This document shows, in pieces, positions 7,572 through 15,844 of a stretch of DNA of 35,925 bases; the first letter of the stretch is position 1; every line of letters begins with the position of its first letter. The notes beneath the pieces were generated by a model. It did not search any database and was not told the DNA's origin. It saw only the letters and a program-made list of their open reading frames with translations. This DNA comes from Desulfobacterales bacterium (GTDB taxonomy: Bacteria > Desulfobacterota > Desulfobacteria > Desulfobacterales > UBA5852), in contig JASJCV010000001.1 in NCBI GenBank assembly GCA_030065275.1, forward strand, positions 1 through 35,925. Direction: 5' to 3'. A program made the translations under genes and the position numbers.

Positions 7572-8449
7572 AGGAATCGGAGTCCCCAAAAAAGGAAGTA
7601 CAGCGCAAACCGCCCTGGCTCAAACGTCGGCTCCCGGCCGGCCCCGTCTATGGCACGGTCTGCCACACCATCGGAACGCGCAAGCTGCACACCGTCTGCC
7701 AGGAAGCCCAGTGCCCCAACCAGTGGGAATGCTTTTCCAACCAAACCGCCACCTTCCTGATCCTGGGTGCCCGCTGCACCCGGCGCTGCCGCTTTTGCGC
7801 GGTGGCGCACGGCCCCCAGGGTCCCCCCGATCCGGATGAACCCGTCCGTCTGGCCGAGGCGGCGGCCGAAATGGAACTGGCCTACGTCGTCGTCACTTCG
7901 GTCACCCGGGACGATCTGCCCGACGGAGGGGCGGGCGCCTTCGCCGCGACCATCCGCGCCATCCGCCAGCGATTGCCCCAGGCGCGGATCGAGGTCCTGA
8001 TCCCCGACTTCCAGGGAAGCCGGGAGGCTCTGGACATGGTACTGGAGGCCCGGCCGGACGTGCTCAACCACAATCTCGAAACCGTGCCCCGTCTCTATGC
8101 CACGGTGCGCCCCGAGGCCGACTACGCCCGCTCGCTGGGCCTCCTGAAAGCCAGCCATGTGCGGGCGCCGACCATCCCGACGAAATCCGGCCTGATGCTG
8201 GGGCTGGGGGAAAGCGATGCCGAAATCCGGCAGAGTCTTGCAGACCTTGCGGCGGTCGGCTGCCGAATGGTCACCCTGGGGCAGTATCTGCAGCCATCTC
8301 CGGACCACCTTCCGGTGGCGGCGTTCGTAACGCCGCAGGCCTTTGAAGGCTGGCGTCGGGAGGCGCTGGCCATGGGGTTCGATCAGGCGGCCTGCGGCCC
8401 TCTGGTTCGCAGTTCCTACCAGGCGCGCGAACTTTTCAAATCACTCTGA
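7568..8449 (+). CDS. lipA: Lipoyl synthase (radical SAM)
   Basis: A 293-residue LipA that inserts two sulfurs into octanoyl-lysine. It carries both cluster motifs: the auxiliary 4Fe-4S site CxxxxCxxxxxC (C44, C49, C55) and the radical-SAM CxxxCxxC (C70, C74, C77). The C-terminal RSSY (281-284), whose serine ligates the auxiliary cluster, is also present. It starts within the lipB stop (ATGA overlap). With LipB this gives a complete endogenous lipoylation route serving 2-oxoacid dehydrogenases and the glycine cleavage system, whose genes are not in the window. Confidence 0.97.
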   Translation: MKESESPKKEVQRKPPWLKRRLPAGPVYGTVCHTIGTRKLHTVCQEAQCPNQWECFSNQTATFLILGARCTRRCRFCAVAHGPQGPPDPDEPVRLAEAAAEMELAYVVVTSVTRDDLPDGGAGAFAATIRAIRQRLPQARIEVLIPDFQGSREALDMVLEARPDVLNHNLETVPRLYATVRPEADYARSLGLLKASHVRAPTIPTKSGLMLGLGESDAEIRQSLADLAAVGCRMVTLGQYLQPSPDHLPVAAFVTPQAFEGWRREALAMGFDQAACGPLVRSSYQARELFKSL

Positions 8450-8482
8450 AAGCCCGAAGAATCAGATTTGGCCCTAAAATAT

Positions 8483-8507
8483 GAAGGCTGGGGCCGTAGC
8501 TGCCTTC
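8483..8507 (-). terminator. Candidate terminator after the trxA operon
   Basis: On the minus strand GAAGGC and GCCTTC arms (8507-8502 and 8488-8483) form a stem, followed by ATATTTTA. It lies just past the stop of the small cysteine-rich gene (8523). The stem is short with a 13-base loop, so the call is weak. Confidence 0.35.
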
Positions 8508-8522
8508 AAGCATCCTTTCGTC

Positions 8523-8708
8523 CTACTGCGGGCGGTCCGGTTGGCGGTCCCGGCGCTTGCGGATTTTTTCCATGCAATGGATGAGGCAGGAGGAGCGATG
8601 CTTGCAGTAGAGTTCCGGATCGCTGCAGCGGGGCTCCCGGCTGTCCTGGTAGCGGCTGTACTTGGCGCAGGGCAGAAGCTGCGGATGGTCGTTGACGGCC
8701 GCGTCCAT
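8523..8708 (-). CDS. Small cysteine-rich protein downstream of trxA
   Basis: A 61-residue protein starting one base after the trxA stop (TGA at 8712-8710, ATG at 8708), so translation is probably coupled. It has five cysteines, C14, C28, C35, C41 and C45 (spacings 13, 6, 5, 3), and ends in a very basic tail (EKIRKRRDRQPDRPQ). There is no signal peptide. The cysteine content argues for a metal-binding or thiol-redox protein, perhaps a thioredoxin client or partner. I do not recognise a named family. The competing frame at 8474-8713 is low-complexity Ala/Ser/Thr sequence and is taken as a shadow. Confidence rests on coupling and composition, not on a known homologue. Confidence 0.65.
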   Translation of the reverse strand: MDAAVNDHPQLLPCAKYSRYQDSREPRCSDPELYCKHRSSCLIHCMEKIRKRRDRQPDRPQ

Positions 8709-8709
8709 T

Positions 8710-9072
8710 TCACTGCACCACGAAGGGGGACGCCGGGGCCGCGCCTTCGAGCAGCTTCGTGACCGCCGTTTCCAGGGCAGGGCGCGTGACCATGCCGGTC
8801 ATCTGCTCGAAGAGGTTGCCGTCTTTGAAAAACATGATGGTGGGGACCGATTTGATGCCGAAGCTGGCCGGGGTGGCGGTGTTGTCGTCCACGTTCATTT
8901 TAAGGAACCGGATGCGACCCTCGTATTGATTGGCCAAGTTGTCAATCATGGGGCCGATGGCCTTGCACGGGCCGCACCAGGGGGCCCAGAAATCCACCAG
9001 GACGGGCAGATCCGACTGCAGAACGTTCTTTTCGAAATCCTGATCTGATACTTCCTGTAAAACGTCACCCAT
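8710..9072 (-). CDS. trxA: Thioredoxin
   Basis: A 120-residue thioredoxin with the active site WCGPC at residues 32-36, the buried Asp (VDFWAPW) and the cis-proline loop SVPTIMFF. It is a cytosolic dithiol reductant. The start at 9072 is supported by AAAGGA about 10 bases upstream; longer frames are unrelated. The C-terminal tail (EGAAPASPFVVQ) runs past the usual final helix. It is first in a two-gene unit with the cysteine-rich 61-residue protein, driven by a plausible promoter at 9158-9187. Confidence 0.95.
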   Translation of the reverse strand: MGDVLQEVSDQDFEKNVLQSDLPVLVDFWAPWCGPCKAIGPMIDNLANQYEGRIRFLKMNVDDNTATPASFGIKSVPTIMFFKDGNLFEQMTGMVTRPALETAVTKLLEGAAPASPFVVQ

Positions 9073-9157
9073 GGGGTTGATCCTTTCAGATGGTGTTGGC
9101 TGGATGCATTGCGTGGCGCGTTGTTCATCAAGAGCGCATTTAGCGTATTCGGTTACA

Positions 9158-9187
9158 ATTATTAAGGCATCTTCCGGCCGATGACAA
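9158..9187 (-). promoter_or_regulatory. Sigma70-type promoter for trxA
   Basis: Minus strand TTGTCA (9187-9182), 18-base spacer, AATAAT (9163-9158). It points to trxA and would give a leader of about 80 bases. Confidence 0.5.
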
Positions 9188-9296
9188 CGGTTGTGGCGTA
9201 AAGTCTCCCCGCCGCCTGGCCGATAACATGAACACCGGGCGCGAGATGCGTCCGGCCGGACGGACCCGTCATCAGGGGGTCGATTGAACAGCGTCG

Positions 9297-10091
9297 ATGA
9301 ATTCGAAAGCCCATGACATAGCGGTGCCGACGGCAAGGCCGGTGCCGGCCGGAAGAGCCGCCAACCCGAATCGGGACGGGGATGGCGCTCCGCGCATTCT
9401 CCTCATCGTTCAACAGGGGGCGGCCCGCGACCGCTATCGCCGGGAAATTCTCGAGACCGGGGCCTGTATCGATACCGCCGCCTCGATCGAGGAATTCCAG
9501 GGGGCGTTGACGCAGTCGGCCTACAATGGCATCGTGATCGATATTCCGACCAAGATCCAGGCCATGAATCGCCACAAGGCGCTGGTGCACAGCATCCTGG
9601 AGCGCTTCCCGGTGATTCAGGTCAACCAGGAAAAGGGCAGCGGTCGCGTCCGGGCCCTGCTGCACGGCCGCAACAGCCGCCAGGGGGAATTGCAGGCCTT
9701 GATCCGGGAGGCTTGCCTGAGCCGGCCTCCGCGCCGTCTCCGGGCCAGGCAACGCCATGCGATCCACTTCAACCTCCTGCTGATGCGCGAACGGCACCCC
9801 GAAGCGGATGGCATCGAGCGCAGCGTGACGATCAATATCTCCCCGGACGGGTGCTTCCTCTACACGACGGGGCGGTTTCGAGAAGGCCTGCGCGTGTGGA
9901 TCCGGATCCTGGAGTTCCGCGACCAAACGCCGATCGCCTGTGAAGTCATTCACCACCGCCCTTGGGGCGACACCATGACGATTCCCGGCATCGGGGTCTG
10001 TTTCCAGTCGATAACGGATGCCCAGGCGTATGCTCTGACCGGCCATTGCCCGCCCCCCTTCAACGCGGAAAGGACAGCCGGCCAGCCATGA
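9297..10091 (+). CDS. PilZ-domain protein with receiver-like N-terminus
   Basis: A 264-residue protein. After a 30-residue disordered head comes a receiver-like segment (RILLIVQQGAARDRYRREIL at 33-52, then GIVIDIP near 78-84) that lacks the usual acidic pocket. The C-terminal half is a PilZ domain: basic RxxxR (R149/R153, RARQRHAIHF), NISPDGCFL at 180-188 matching (D/N)xSxxG, and later beta strands ending IGVCFQ. It therefore probably binds cyclic di-GMP. ATG 9297 is the first start after an in-frame TGA (9285-9287), but its ribosome site is poor, so the true start could be further in. The stop overlaps the cheX start (ATGA), which suggests the two act together. Confidence 0.8.
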   Translation: MNSKAHDIAVPTARPVPAGRAANPNRDGDGAPRILLIVQQGAARDRYRREILETGACIDTAASIEEFQGALTQSAYNGIVIDIPTKIQAMNRHKALVHSILERFPVIQVNQEKGSGRVRALLHGRNSRQGELQALIREACLSRPPRRLRARQRHAIHFNLLLMRERHPEADGIERSVTINISPDGCFLYTTGRFREGLRVWIRILEFRDQTPIACEVIHHRPWGDTMTIPGIGVCFQSITDAQAYALTGHCPPPFNAERTAGQP

Positions 10092-10543
10092 ACGCCAGCT
10101 ACATCAATCCCTTCATCAAGGCCGTCTCCGGCGTATTCGCCACCATGATCGAACAGCCCGTCCGCCTGGGCAAACCGGTCCTGAAAAAGGATCCCGTGGC
10201 CAGCCACGCCATCAGCAGCGTGGTCACGATCCAGGGTCCGGCCAGCGGCTGCGTGGTCGTGAGCTTCGCGGAGCCGGTTGCCCTTTCACTGGCCTCGGCG
10301 CTGCTGGACGAAACCATGGAAGCGCTGGGTGCGGACGGGATCGATGCGCTGGGCGAGATCGCCAACATGATTGCCGGTAATGCCAAGAATGAATTCCCCG
10401 AGGATGCCGGCAGCATGTCGGTCCCGCAAGTGGTGACGGACAGGTCCGACATCGCCTATCCTCCGAACGTCCCGATCATCTCCATCCCCTGCCAAACCGA
10501 AGACGGCGAGTTGATCATCGATGTCGCCCTGGCCGGGGTCTGA
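10088..10543 (+). CDS. cheX: CheX-type chemotaxis phosphatase
   Basis: A 151-residue CheX/CheC-family protein. The single phosphatase helix LGEIANMIAGNAKNEF carries Glu90 and Asn93, the ExxN pair that removes phosphate from CheY-P in this family. The flanking beta-alpha elements (VVVSFAEPVALSLASALL; ELIIDVAL) fit the CheX dimer fold. It overlaps the PilZ gene by 4 bases. No CheY lies next to it; a stand-alone CheY is encoded at 25942-26295. It could act on that CheY or on receiver domains of the CheB-like proteins of the cluster further right, which is an inference. Confidence 0.88.
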   Translation: MNASYINPFIKAVSGVFATMIEQPVRLGKPVLKKDPVASHAISSVVTIQGPASGCVVVSFAEPVALSLASALLDETMEALGADGIDALGEIANMIAGNAKNEFPEDAGSMSVPQVVTDRSDIAYPPNVPIISIPCQTEDGELIIDVALAGV

Positions 10544-10569
10544 AATCGCCACGATCGGACCGGCCGTTT

Positions 10570-11601
10570 TCAAAAACGCTTTTCCTCGAGGAAGTCTCGC
10601 AGTGCCTTCGGGAGGCAGCTTCGGACCCTTGGCGTGATCCGCGCTTCATTCTTTTGCCAGACCAGGCCCAGATAGATGATGCCCAGGCCGATGGCGGTCA
10701 GGGCGAGGGGGAAAAGCCAGCTGTCCTTGAAGACTTCGTTGGCCAGATGGCCAAGATAAACGCTGACGCCGATGGCGCCGAAGACGACGAAAACGCGGCG
10801 GACAAGGACGACCCCCGATCCGATCAGGACCAGATTGGTACAGGCATAGATGAATTTGGACAGCTCGCTGTCGGAATGCTGGGACGTCAGCCCGCCCCAG
10901 AAGGCCATGACGCCGAACAGGTAGAGCCAGAAAGCGTGGTCCCCGGACCTGGTCGAACGCATGTCCACCCAGAAGGCGAAGAGCGTCATGGCCAGTCCGA
11001 AAACCATGGACACCAGGGCGCGCAGCTCGAAGTCGGGCCGTCCCCCGGCGAGCATGGCCGCCACGTCCATGGACATATACCAGAGGGTCACCGCGACGGG
11101 CATGAGGAGAAACGGATAGCGGAAGCGGTAGGCCACGACGGCACCCGCGGCCAGGGTGCCCAGTTCGAGGAAAATCCAGTGCCATCGAATGTAGCGGTGG
11201 TATTCGCGATAGACGGATTCGTCCGGCCACCAGCCCATGGCCTGCAGCAGCCCGTAGATGGCCAGAGGGGTCAGGGCGACGACGAACGCGGCGCAAATGC
11301 CCGCCGGGATGGCGTGACCCCGGGCCTGGAAAAAGTGCGTCAGCCTGAGACCCGCTCCCGCATACGCCAGGGCGATGGCGAAAATACCCCATCCGCCGAA
11401 GCGCTCCCAGCCCAGGTTCATGAACAGCGTCATGGCGACGATGGCCACCAGGCCGCCCATATATTAGAGGAGATGGGTGAAATCAAAACGGGGTCCCGCG
11501 GTCGGCAAGGTCTCGAGGAAAGCCAGGAGACGATCGCGTTGGTCGGCCGTGATAATGTCGGCGGCCACGGCCTTTTCGAGGGTTTGGGGGGTGATCTGCA
11601 T
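10570..11601 (-). pseudogene. Multi-helix membrane protein gene broken by an in-frame TAA
   Basis: From ATG 11601 the minus frame reads MQITPQTLEKAVAADIITAD and on to FTHLL. It then meets TAA (11466-11464) and continues in the same frame as YMGGLVAIVAMTLFMNL for a further ~297 codons. The downstream part has about eight hydrophobic segments and a basic tail. The upstream 45 residues look like the cytosolic helical head common in DUF2157-like membrane proteins. A single base change (TAC or TAT to TAA) would restore a 343-residue protein. The rest is free of frameshifts, so the lesion is recent, a sequencing error, or the ATG at 11460 is used as a restart. UAA is not a pyrrolysine codon. Family assignment is uncertain. 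Confidence 0.75.
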
Positions 11602-11682
11602 TGCTATCTGCCCGTTTAAGGGAATCGATACGCAAGATTAAAACAAAAAAACAACGGATCGAGGTCACGCCATCAAGGCGCG

Positions 11683-11730
11683 GCCGACTTCCGGAGCATC
11701 ATCCGTCCCGGACCGGCGCTCGAAGTCGGC
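11683..11730 (-). terminator. Inverted repeat with distal T-run after the EAL-HDOD gene
   Basis: GCCGACTTC (11683-11691) and GAAGTCGGC (11722-11730) are perfect 9-base arms starting 2 bases past the stop of the EAL-HDOD gene. On the minus strand a T7 run follows about 35 bases later. The 30-base loop and distant T-run make intrinsic termination uncertain. Confidence 0.35.
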
Positions 11731-11731
11731 T

Positions 11732-12943
11732 TCAGTCGAACGGAAAGCGCTCCGCCCACGCGACCGCGCGGCGGTACGCGGCCGGCAGGCTTGCGGTCTC
11801 GAAGCGGCAGGCGTTGCTGATGTCGTCGCAGTCTTCCCACCGGCCGCGCTCGTAGCCGCGGATCAGGCGCAGCAGTTCCCCGGCCGCACCCTTTTCGTCC
11901 AGGAGAGCCTCGCGAACGGTGGCCGAAAGGGGCAGGGCGTCGATGACCGTCCTCATGGGGCAGTCCAGAATGGCGTCCATCAGCGAAAACAGCCCCATCA
12001 GGAACAGTTCGGATGCCTCGGCGGCCGGGACGAAATGGCGGCCGACGGATTCGCAGAACTTGGCCCGGATGATGCTCGTACGGATCAGCTCGTTGGGTTT
12101 GCCGGCCGCCAGGGCACCGGTGGCGATCATGGCGATGAACTTGCGGGTTTCCTCGAGGCCCAGGAGGACGATGGCGTGTTTGATCGAGGTGATCTCCCGC
12201 GCGCGCCGGAAAAAAGCCGAGTTGATGTGGCGCAGCAGCTTGTAGGACAGGGAGACGTCGGTCTTCACCAGCGTCTCCACCCGGTCGAGGCGGCATTCCG
12301 GGCGGTTGATTTCGGCAATCACCTGAAGCAGCTGCACGCGCCCGGGAGCGATGTCGCGGCCATGCACGATTTCGGGCTGGCTGAAGAAATAGCCCTGGAA
12401 ATAACTGAAGCCCATATCCCTGGCCGTCTCGAAGGCTTCGAGGGTCTCCACTTTTTCAGCCAGCAGCTTGACGCCGAAGCTAGGCAGGATTTCGGTCAGC
12501 AACGCGATCTCGGTGGCGGGGGTGCTCAGAAAATCGATTTTGACGATGGTGGCCAGGCGCAGGAGGGCATCCATTCCCTGGGCATAAACAAAGTCATCCA
12601 GCGCCAGTTGATAGCCCTTGTCCGCCAGTTCGCGGCAGGCGGCGATCAGATCCGGTTCCGGCTGCACGTCCTCGAGGATTTCGACCACAATGTTTTCACG
12701 CGGAAAAAGGGTCGGGATCCGCCGCATCAGCAGTTCCCGGGTGAAGTTCACGAACGCCATGCGCCCGCCGGTCAATTCGTCGATACCGATATTGAGGAAG
12801 GTGTTGGCCAGCAGGTTGCAGCTGGCCTGGTCGCCATCCACCTCCGGGTAGAAATTGGCCATGCCGTTCCGAAAGAGGAGTTCATACGCATATATCTTCT
12901 TGTGGCGATTGAATATGGGCTGCCGGGCCACAAAGGCGTCCAT
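11732..12943 (-). CDS. EAL-HDOD signalling protein (YuxH/CdgJ type)
   Basis: 403 residues. The N-terminal half (about 1-200) is an EAL domain of the MDAFVARQPIFNRHKKIYAY type with YELLFR in place of EAL. LALDDF and AEKVET are kept, and GYFFSQP ends the domain. The C-terminal half (about 205-395) is an HDOD domain (KTDVSLSYKLLRHINSAFF, KHAIVLLGLEETRKFI, LFLMGLFSLMDAIL). Proteins of this architecture usually do not hydrolyse cyclic di-GMP and act as output or scaffold proteins; in Vibrio the CdgJ type affects motility. The start at 12943 has AAGGA about 12 bases upstream. It lies 170 bases below the ABC substrate-binding gene and next to the chemosensory cluster, so it may be one of its outputs. 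Confidence 0.88.
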   Translation of the reverse strand: MDAFVARQPIFNRHKKIYAYELLFRNGMANFYPEVDGDQASCNLLANTFLNIGIDELTGGRMAFVNFTRELLMRRIPTLFPRENIVVEILEDVQPEPDLIAACRELADKGYQLALDDFVYAQGMDALLRLATIVKIDFLSTPATEIALLTEILPSFGVKLLAEKVETLEAFETARDMGFSYFQGYFFSQPEIVHGRDIAPGRVQLLQVIAEINRPECRLDRVETLVKTDVSLSYKLLRHINSAFFRRAREITSIKHAIVLLGLEETRKFIAMIATGALAAGKPNELIRTSIIRAKFCESVGRHFVPAAEASELFLMGLFSLMDAILDCPMRTVIDALPLSATVREALLDEKGAAGELLRLIRGYERGRWEDCDDISNACRFETASLPAAYRRAVAWAERFPFD

Positions 12944-12979
12944 GCGTTGTCGCTTGTCCTTGAGAGCGTATGACGGTTG

Positions 12980-13005
12980 CCGGTAAAACGCCGGGGCGTT
13001 TCCGG
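12980..13005 (-). promoter_or_regulatory. Strong stem-loop in the leader of the EAL-HDOD gene
   Basis: Arms AAACGCC (12986-12992) and GGCGTTT (12995-13001) with a 2-base centre are extended by CCGG pairs after a 2-base bulge. The stem lies in the 170-base gap upstream of the EAL-HDOD start. There is no T-run, and it does not match the cyclic di-GMP riboswitch core I know. It could be an operator or an RNA structure. Confidence 0.4.
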
Positions 13006-13113
13006 TACCCGGGCATCTTCATGTCATGGACCCTTCCGAGCCCATCCGTCGCTTCCGCGGGCCAACCGCCCGCAGACGCCTGGGTACCGCTATCGGCCCA
13101 TTGCGGTCTTTCT

Positions 13114-14172
13114 TTACGGCCCCCGGCGCTGACGGGGGGGCAGAATGCTGGTGAAATCGGTGATCCCGCCCAGGTCCGTACGGCGGGCAAACCCGTCCTC
13201 CACCAGTCCGCTGATATCGGTGTGAACCACCAGGCCGAAGCGGTGCATCTTCTCCGCCAGGCTCTGGATTTCATCGGTACGCGGCGTGAATCGATCGTAA
13301 GCGATGCGGGCTTTCGGGGTGGTCAGGGCATAGCGGATGATTTCCGGGGGCTGGTTCCAGTAGCGCGCGGCCACTGCGGCGGCTTCCTGCGGATGCTGCC
13401 GGGCCCAGACCCCCGAACGGGCGGCGCCGCTCACCAGCTGCTGCACCGCACGGCGTTCACGCGCAATGAGCGTCTGTTTGACGATGACCAGGTTGCAGAT
13501 GAAATGCGGCCAGATGTCCTCCACGTAGTGCAGCACTTCGGCTTCGCCGCTGAGGAGGGTCTGGGCGGCAAACGGTTCGCCGACAAAATAGGCGTCCAGC
13601 GACCCGGTGGCGAGGGCGGAGGCCATGTCCGGGGGATTCATCTCGACGATGTCGACCCGCCCCTCCGCCGTCGTGCCTTGGAGCATCTCGAGAACGGCGA
13701 GATGGTGCCCCGAATAGCGCATGGGCACGGCCAGGGTTTTGCCGCTCAAATCCTCGATGCGGCGGATCCCCAGTTCTTTGCGGGCCACGAGGGTGCTTTC
13801 GTGGCGATTGCCGATGTAGACGATGCGCACATCCGCGCCCTGCTGTTTGAGCACGATGGCCAGCGGGGCAATCATGAAGGCCGCCTCGATGTGTCCGTTG
13901 CGCAAGGCCTCGGCCATTTCGGCAAAGGACGCGAACTTGATGGCCTGGAAACGGTAGTCGCCCTGCTGGCGGCTGGCCTGATCCAGAAGGGGAGCGGCCA
14001 GATTGGTCACCACCGGCATGTAGCCCATGCGGATCGTGGTGCGTTCGTCCTGACGGTAGTTGAGCCCGTAGTGCAGAAACGAAATCAGCACCAGCCAGCC
14101 GATAACGGCGATGGAGAGCCGCCAGGGACCGGAACGGGCCCTCTGCCACCAGCGCTTGCCGTCAGACCGCAT
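13114..14172 (-). CDS. NitT/TauT-type ABC transporter substrate-binding protein, membrane-anchored
   Basis: 352 residues. After a basic head, a hydrophobic segment (about residues 18-35, LSIAVIGWLVLISFLHYGL) acts as an uncleaved anchor or signal. The periplasmic domain follows the NMT1/THI5-like fold: IRMGYMPVVTNLAAPLL, a FASFAEMAEALRNGHIEAAF ligand-lobe segment, LSGKTLAVPM and GSLDAYFVGEPFAA. There is no lipobox. It overlaps the ATPase gene by 11 bases and has GGGAG 6 bases before the ATG, so it belongs to the transporter operon. The substrate class could be nitrate, sulfonate, pyrimidine precursor or another small anion; the sequence does not decide. Confidence 0.88.
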   Translation of the reverse strand: MRSDGKRWWQRARSGPWRLSIAVIGWLVLISFLHYGLNYRQDERTTIRMGYMPVVTNLAAPLLDQASRQQGDYRFQAIKFASFAEMAEALRNGHIEAAFMIAPLAIVLKQQGADVRIVYIGNRHESTLVARKELGIRRIEDLSGKTLAVPMRYSGHHLAVLEMLQGTTAEGRVDIVEMNPPDMASALATGSLDAYFVGEPFAAQTLLSGEAEVLHYVEDIWPHFICNLVIVKQTLIARERRAVQQLVSGAARSGVWARQHPQEAAAVAARYWNQPPEIIRYALTTPKARIAYDRFTPRTDEIQSLAEKMHRFGLVVHTDISGLVEDGFARRTDLGGITDFTSILPPRQRRGP

Positions 14173-14959
14173 AAGCCACTCCCAGCATCAGAAAGATTTC
14201 GCTGCGCAGCCGGTTGAGCGCCGGGTCTTTCTGGAAATCGCGCGGTCGGCTGAAGTCCAGGGCCTGGTTCATCTTGACCCGTGCCGGGCGTTCACTCATG
14301 ACCACGATGCGGTCGCCCATGATCAGGGCGTCGTCGATGTCGTGGGTGACCACGATGGTGGTTTTGCCGATGAACTCGTGCATGTTGACCACTTCTTCGC
14401 GCATCTTCATATGGGTCAGGAAGTCCAGGCCGCTGAAGGGCTCGTCCATGATCAGGATGTCGGGATTGACCGCCAGCGCCCGGGCCAGTTCGGCCCGGCG
14501 TTGCATGCCACCCGAGAGCTGGTGCGGGTAATGGTGCTCGAACCCGTCGAGTTCGACCATCTCGATATGCTCGCTGATCTTTTCCGCCCGCGCCTCGGGG
14601 TCCGGCATGCGGCGCAGACCCAGACCGACATTTTGCCAGACCGTCATCCAGGGCAGCAGGCCGTTGTGCTGGAAGACGAAGATATGGTCCGATCCCGGAC
14701 GCTTGACCCGATGCCCGTCGATACTGACGCTGCCGGCGGTGGCCCGTTCGAATCCGGCGATAATGCGCAGGAGGGTCGATTTGCCGCAACCCGAGGGCCC
14801 CAGGATGCAGACCATCTCCCCGTCGGCAAAGTCAAGATTGACATGGTCGAGCACCTGAATGCTGTCGCCGTAGCCGACAGACGGGTCTTCGCCCAGGCGG
14901 TTCTGGCGACGCCGGTTGCAGTAGGCCTGACAGACATCCTCGATGACGATCCGTCCCAT
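14162..14959 (-). CDS. NitT/TauT-type ABC transporter ATP-binding protein
   Basis: 265 residues of the SsuB/TauB/NrtD class. Walker A is GPSGCGKST, the Q-loop is in FVFQHNGLLPWMTVWQNV, the signature is LSGGMQRRAELARAL, Walker B is ILIMDEPFSGLD and the switch His is in IVVTHDIDDAL. It starts 3 bases after the permease stop and ends 11 bases into the substrate-binding gene. It powers import through the adjacent permease. Confidence 0.95.
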   Translation of the reverse strand: MGRIVIEDVCQAYCNRRRQNRLGEDPSVGYGDSIQVLDHVNLDFADGEMVCILGPSGCGKSTLLRIIAGFERATAGSVSIDGHRVKRPGSDHIFVFQHNGLLPWMTVWQNVGLGLRRMPDPEARAEKISEHIEMVELDGFEHHYPHQLSGGMQRRAELARALAVNPDILIMDEPFSGLDFLTHMKMREEVVNMHEFIGKTTIVVTHDIDDALIMGDRIVVMSERPARVKMNQALDFSRPRDFQKDPALNRLRSEIFLMLGVAYAV

Positions 14960-14962
14960 GGC

Positions 14963-15796
14963 TCAGCCGTTTCGATACCAGCCGGCGGATTCGATCCGGC
15001 CCAGCCGCCGCATGATGGCATCCAGCAGCAGGCCGATCAGCCCGATGACGATCATGCCGTTCATGACATAGTCCATGCGCAACGCATTGCGCGAATCCAG
15101 TATCAGGTAGCCCAGACCGGACTGCACCGCGATCATTTCGGCCGCCACCACCACCAGCCAGGCGATGGTCACCGAAATGCGCAGCGCCGTGATGGTTCCG
15201 GGAATCATGGCCGGTAGCACGATTTTGGTGATGACCTCCCGGCGGGTAAAGTTGAAATTGGCGGCCACCTGGAAGAACACGGGATTGATGGCGCCCACCG
15301 TGATCGTGGTGGAGACCACCAGCGGAAAAAAGCTGGAAAGGAAAATCAGAAATACGGCCGGCTTGTCCCCGATGCCGAACCAGAGCATGGAGAGCGGTAT
15401 CCAGGCCAGAGGCGATATCGGCCGTAAAAACTGAATGATCGGATTGATCAGCGCCCGGGCCATGGCGAGCCGTCCGAGCAGGATGCCCAGCGGCAGCCCC
15501 AGCGCAACCGCCAGGTAAAAGCCGGCCGTGACGCGGAACAGGCTGGCCACGGTGTGCTGCAGCAGGGTCCCGTTGGCGGCCAGTTCCCCGAAACTCACGA
15601 AGACCTGTAGCGGGCCCGGAAAGACCTGCCGGCTCCATCCGGAAAACCGGGCCAGCAGATCCCAGGTCACCAGCAGCAGCACGAATGCCAGGGAGGGAAT
15701 CACGACATGCCGCAGCAGGTGGCGGGCCGTATTGGCGGGAAGAGTGCGTGTATTCAAAATTGCCGTTTCCGTCCAACCGCTCCAGCGCCCGTCCAA
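14963..15796 (-). CDS. NitT/TauT-type ABC transporter permease
   Basis: 277 residues with about six membrane helices. The cytoplasmic coupling loop is FNFTRREVITKIVLPAMIPG, the EAA-type motif with its conserved G and LP. The first codon at 15796 is TTG (no ATG in frame nearby). A second TTG at 15757, with GGA upstream, would give a protein 13 residues shorter. The helical core starts near HVVIPSLAFVLLL, so either fits. It lies 48 bases below the HAMP protein gene in the same direction, so the transporter may be transcribed from the chemosensory operon. Confidence 0.9.
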   Translation of the reverse strand: MDGRWSGWTETAILNTRTLPANTARHLLRHVVIPSLAFVLLLVTWDLLARFSGWSRQVFPGPLQVFVSFGELAANGTLLQHTVASLFRVTAGFYLAVALGLPLGILLGRLAMARALINPIIQFLRPISPLAWIPLSMLWFGIGDKPAVFLIFLSSFFPLVVSTTITVGAINPVFFQVAANFNFTRREVITKIVLPAMIPGTITALRISVTIAWLVVVAAEMIAVQSGLGYLILDSRNALRMDYVMNGMIVIGLIGLLLDAIMRRLGRIESAGWYRNG

Positions 15797-15844
15797 AAGG
15801 CGTTGCCGATCAGGTGAATGCCGATGGGAAATCTCAGCCGGATG

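Noticed and set aside
11464-11466. Recoding of the in-frame stop (selenocysteine or pyrrolysine)
   Set aside because: The codon is TAA, not TGA or TAG, so neither known recoding system applies.
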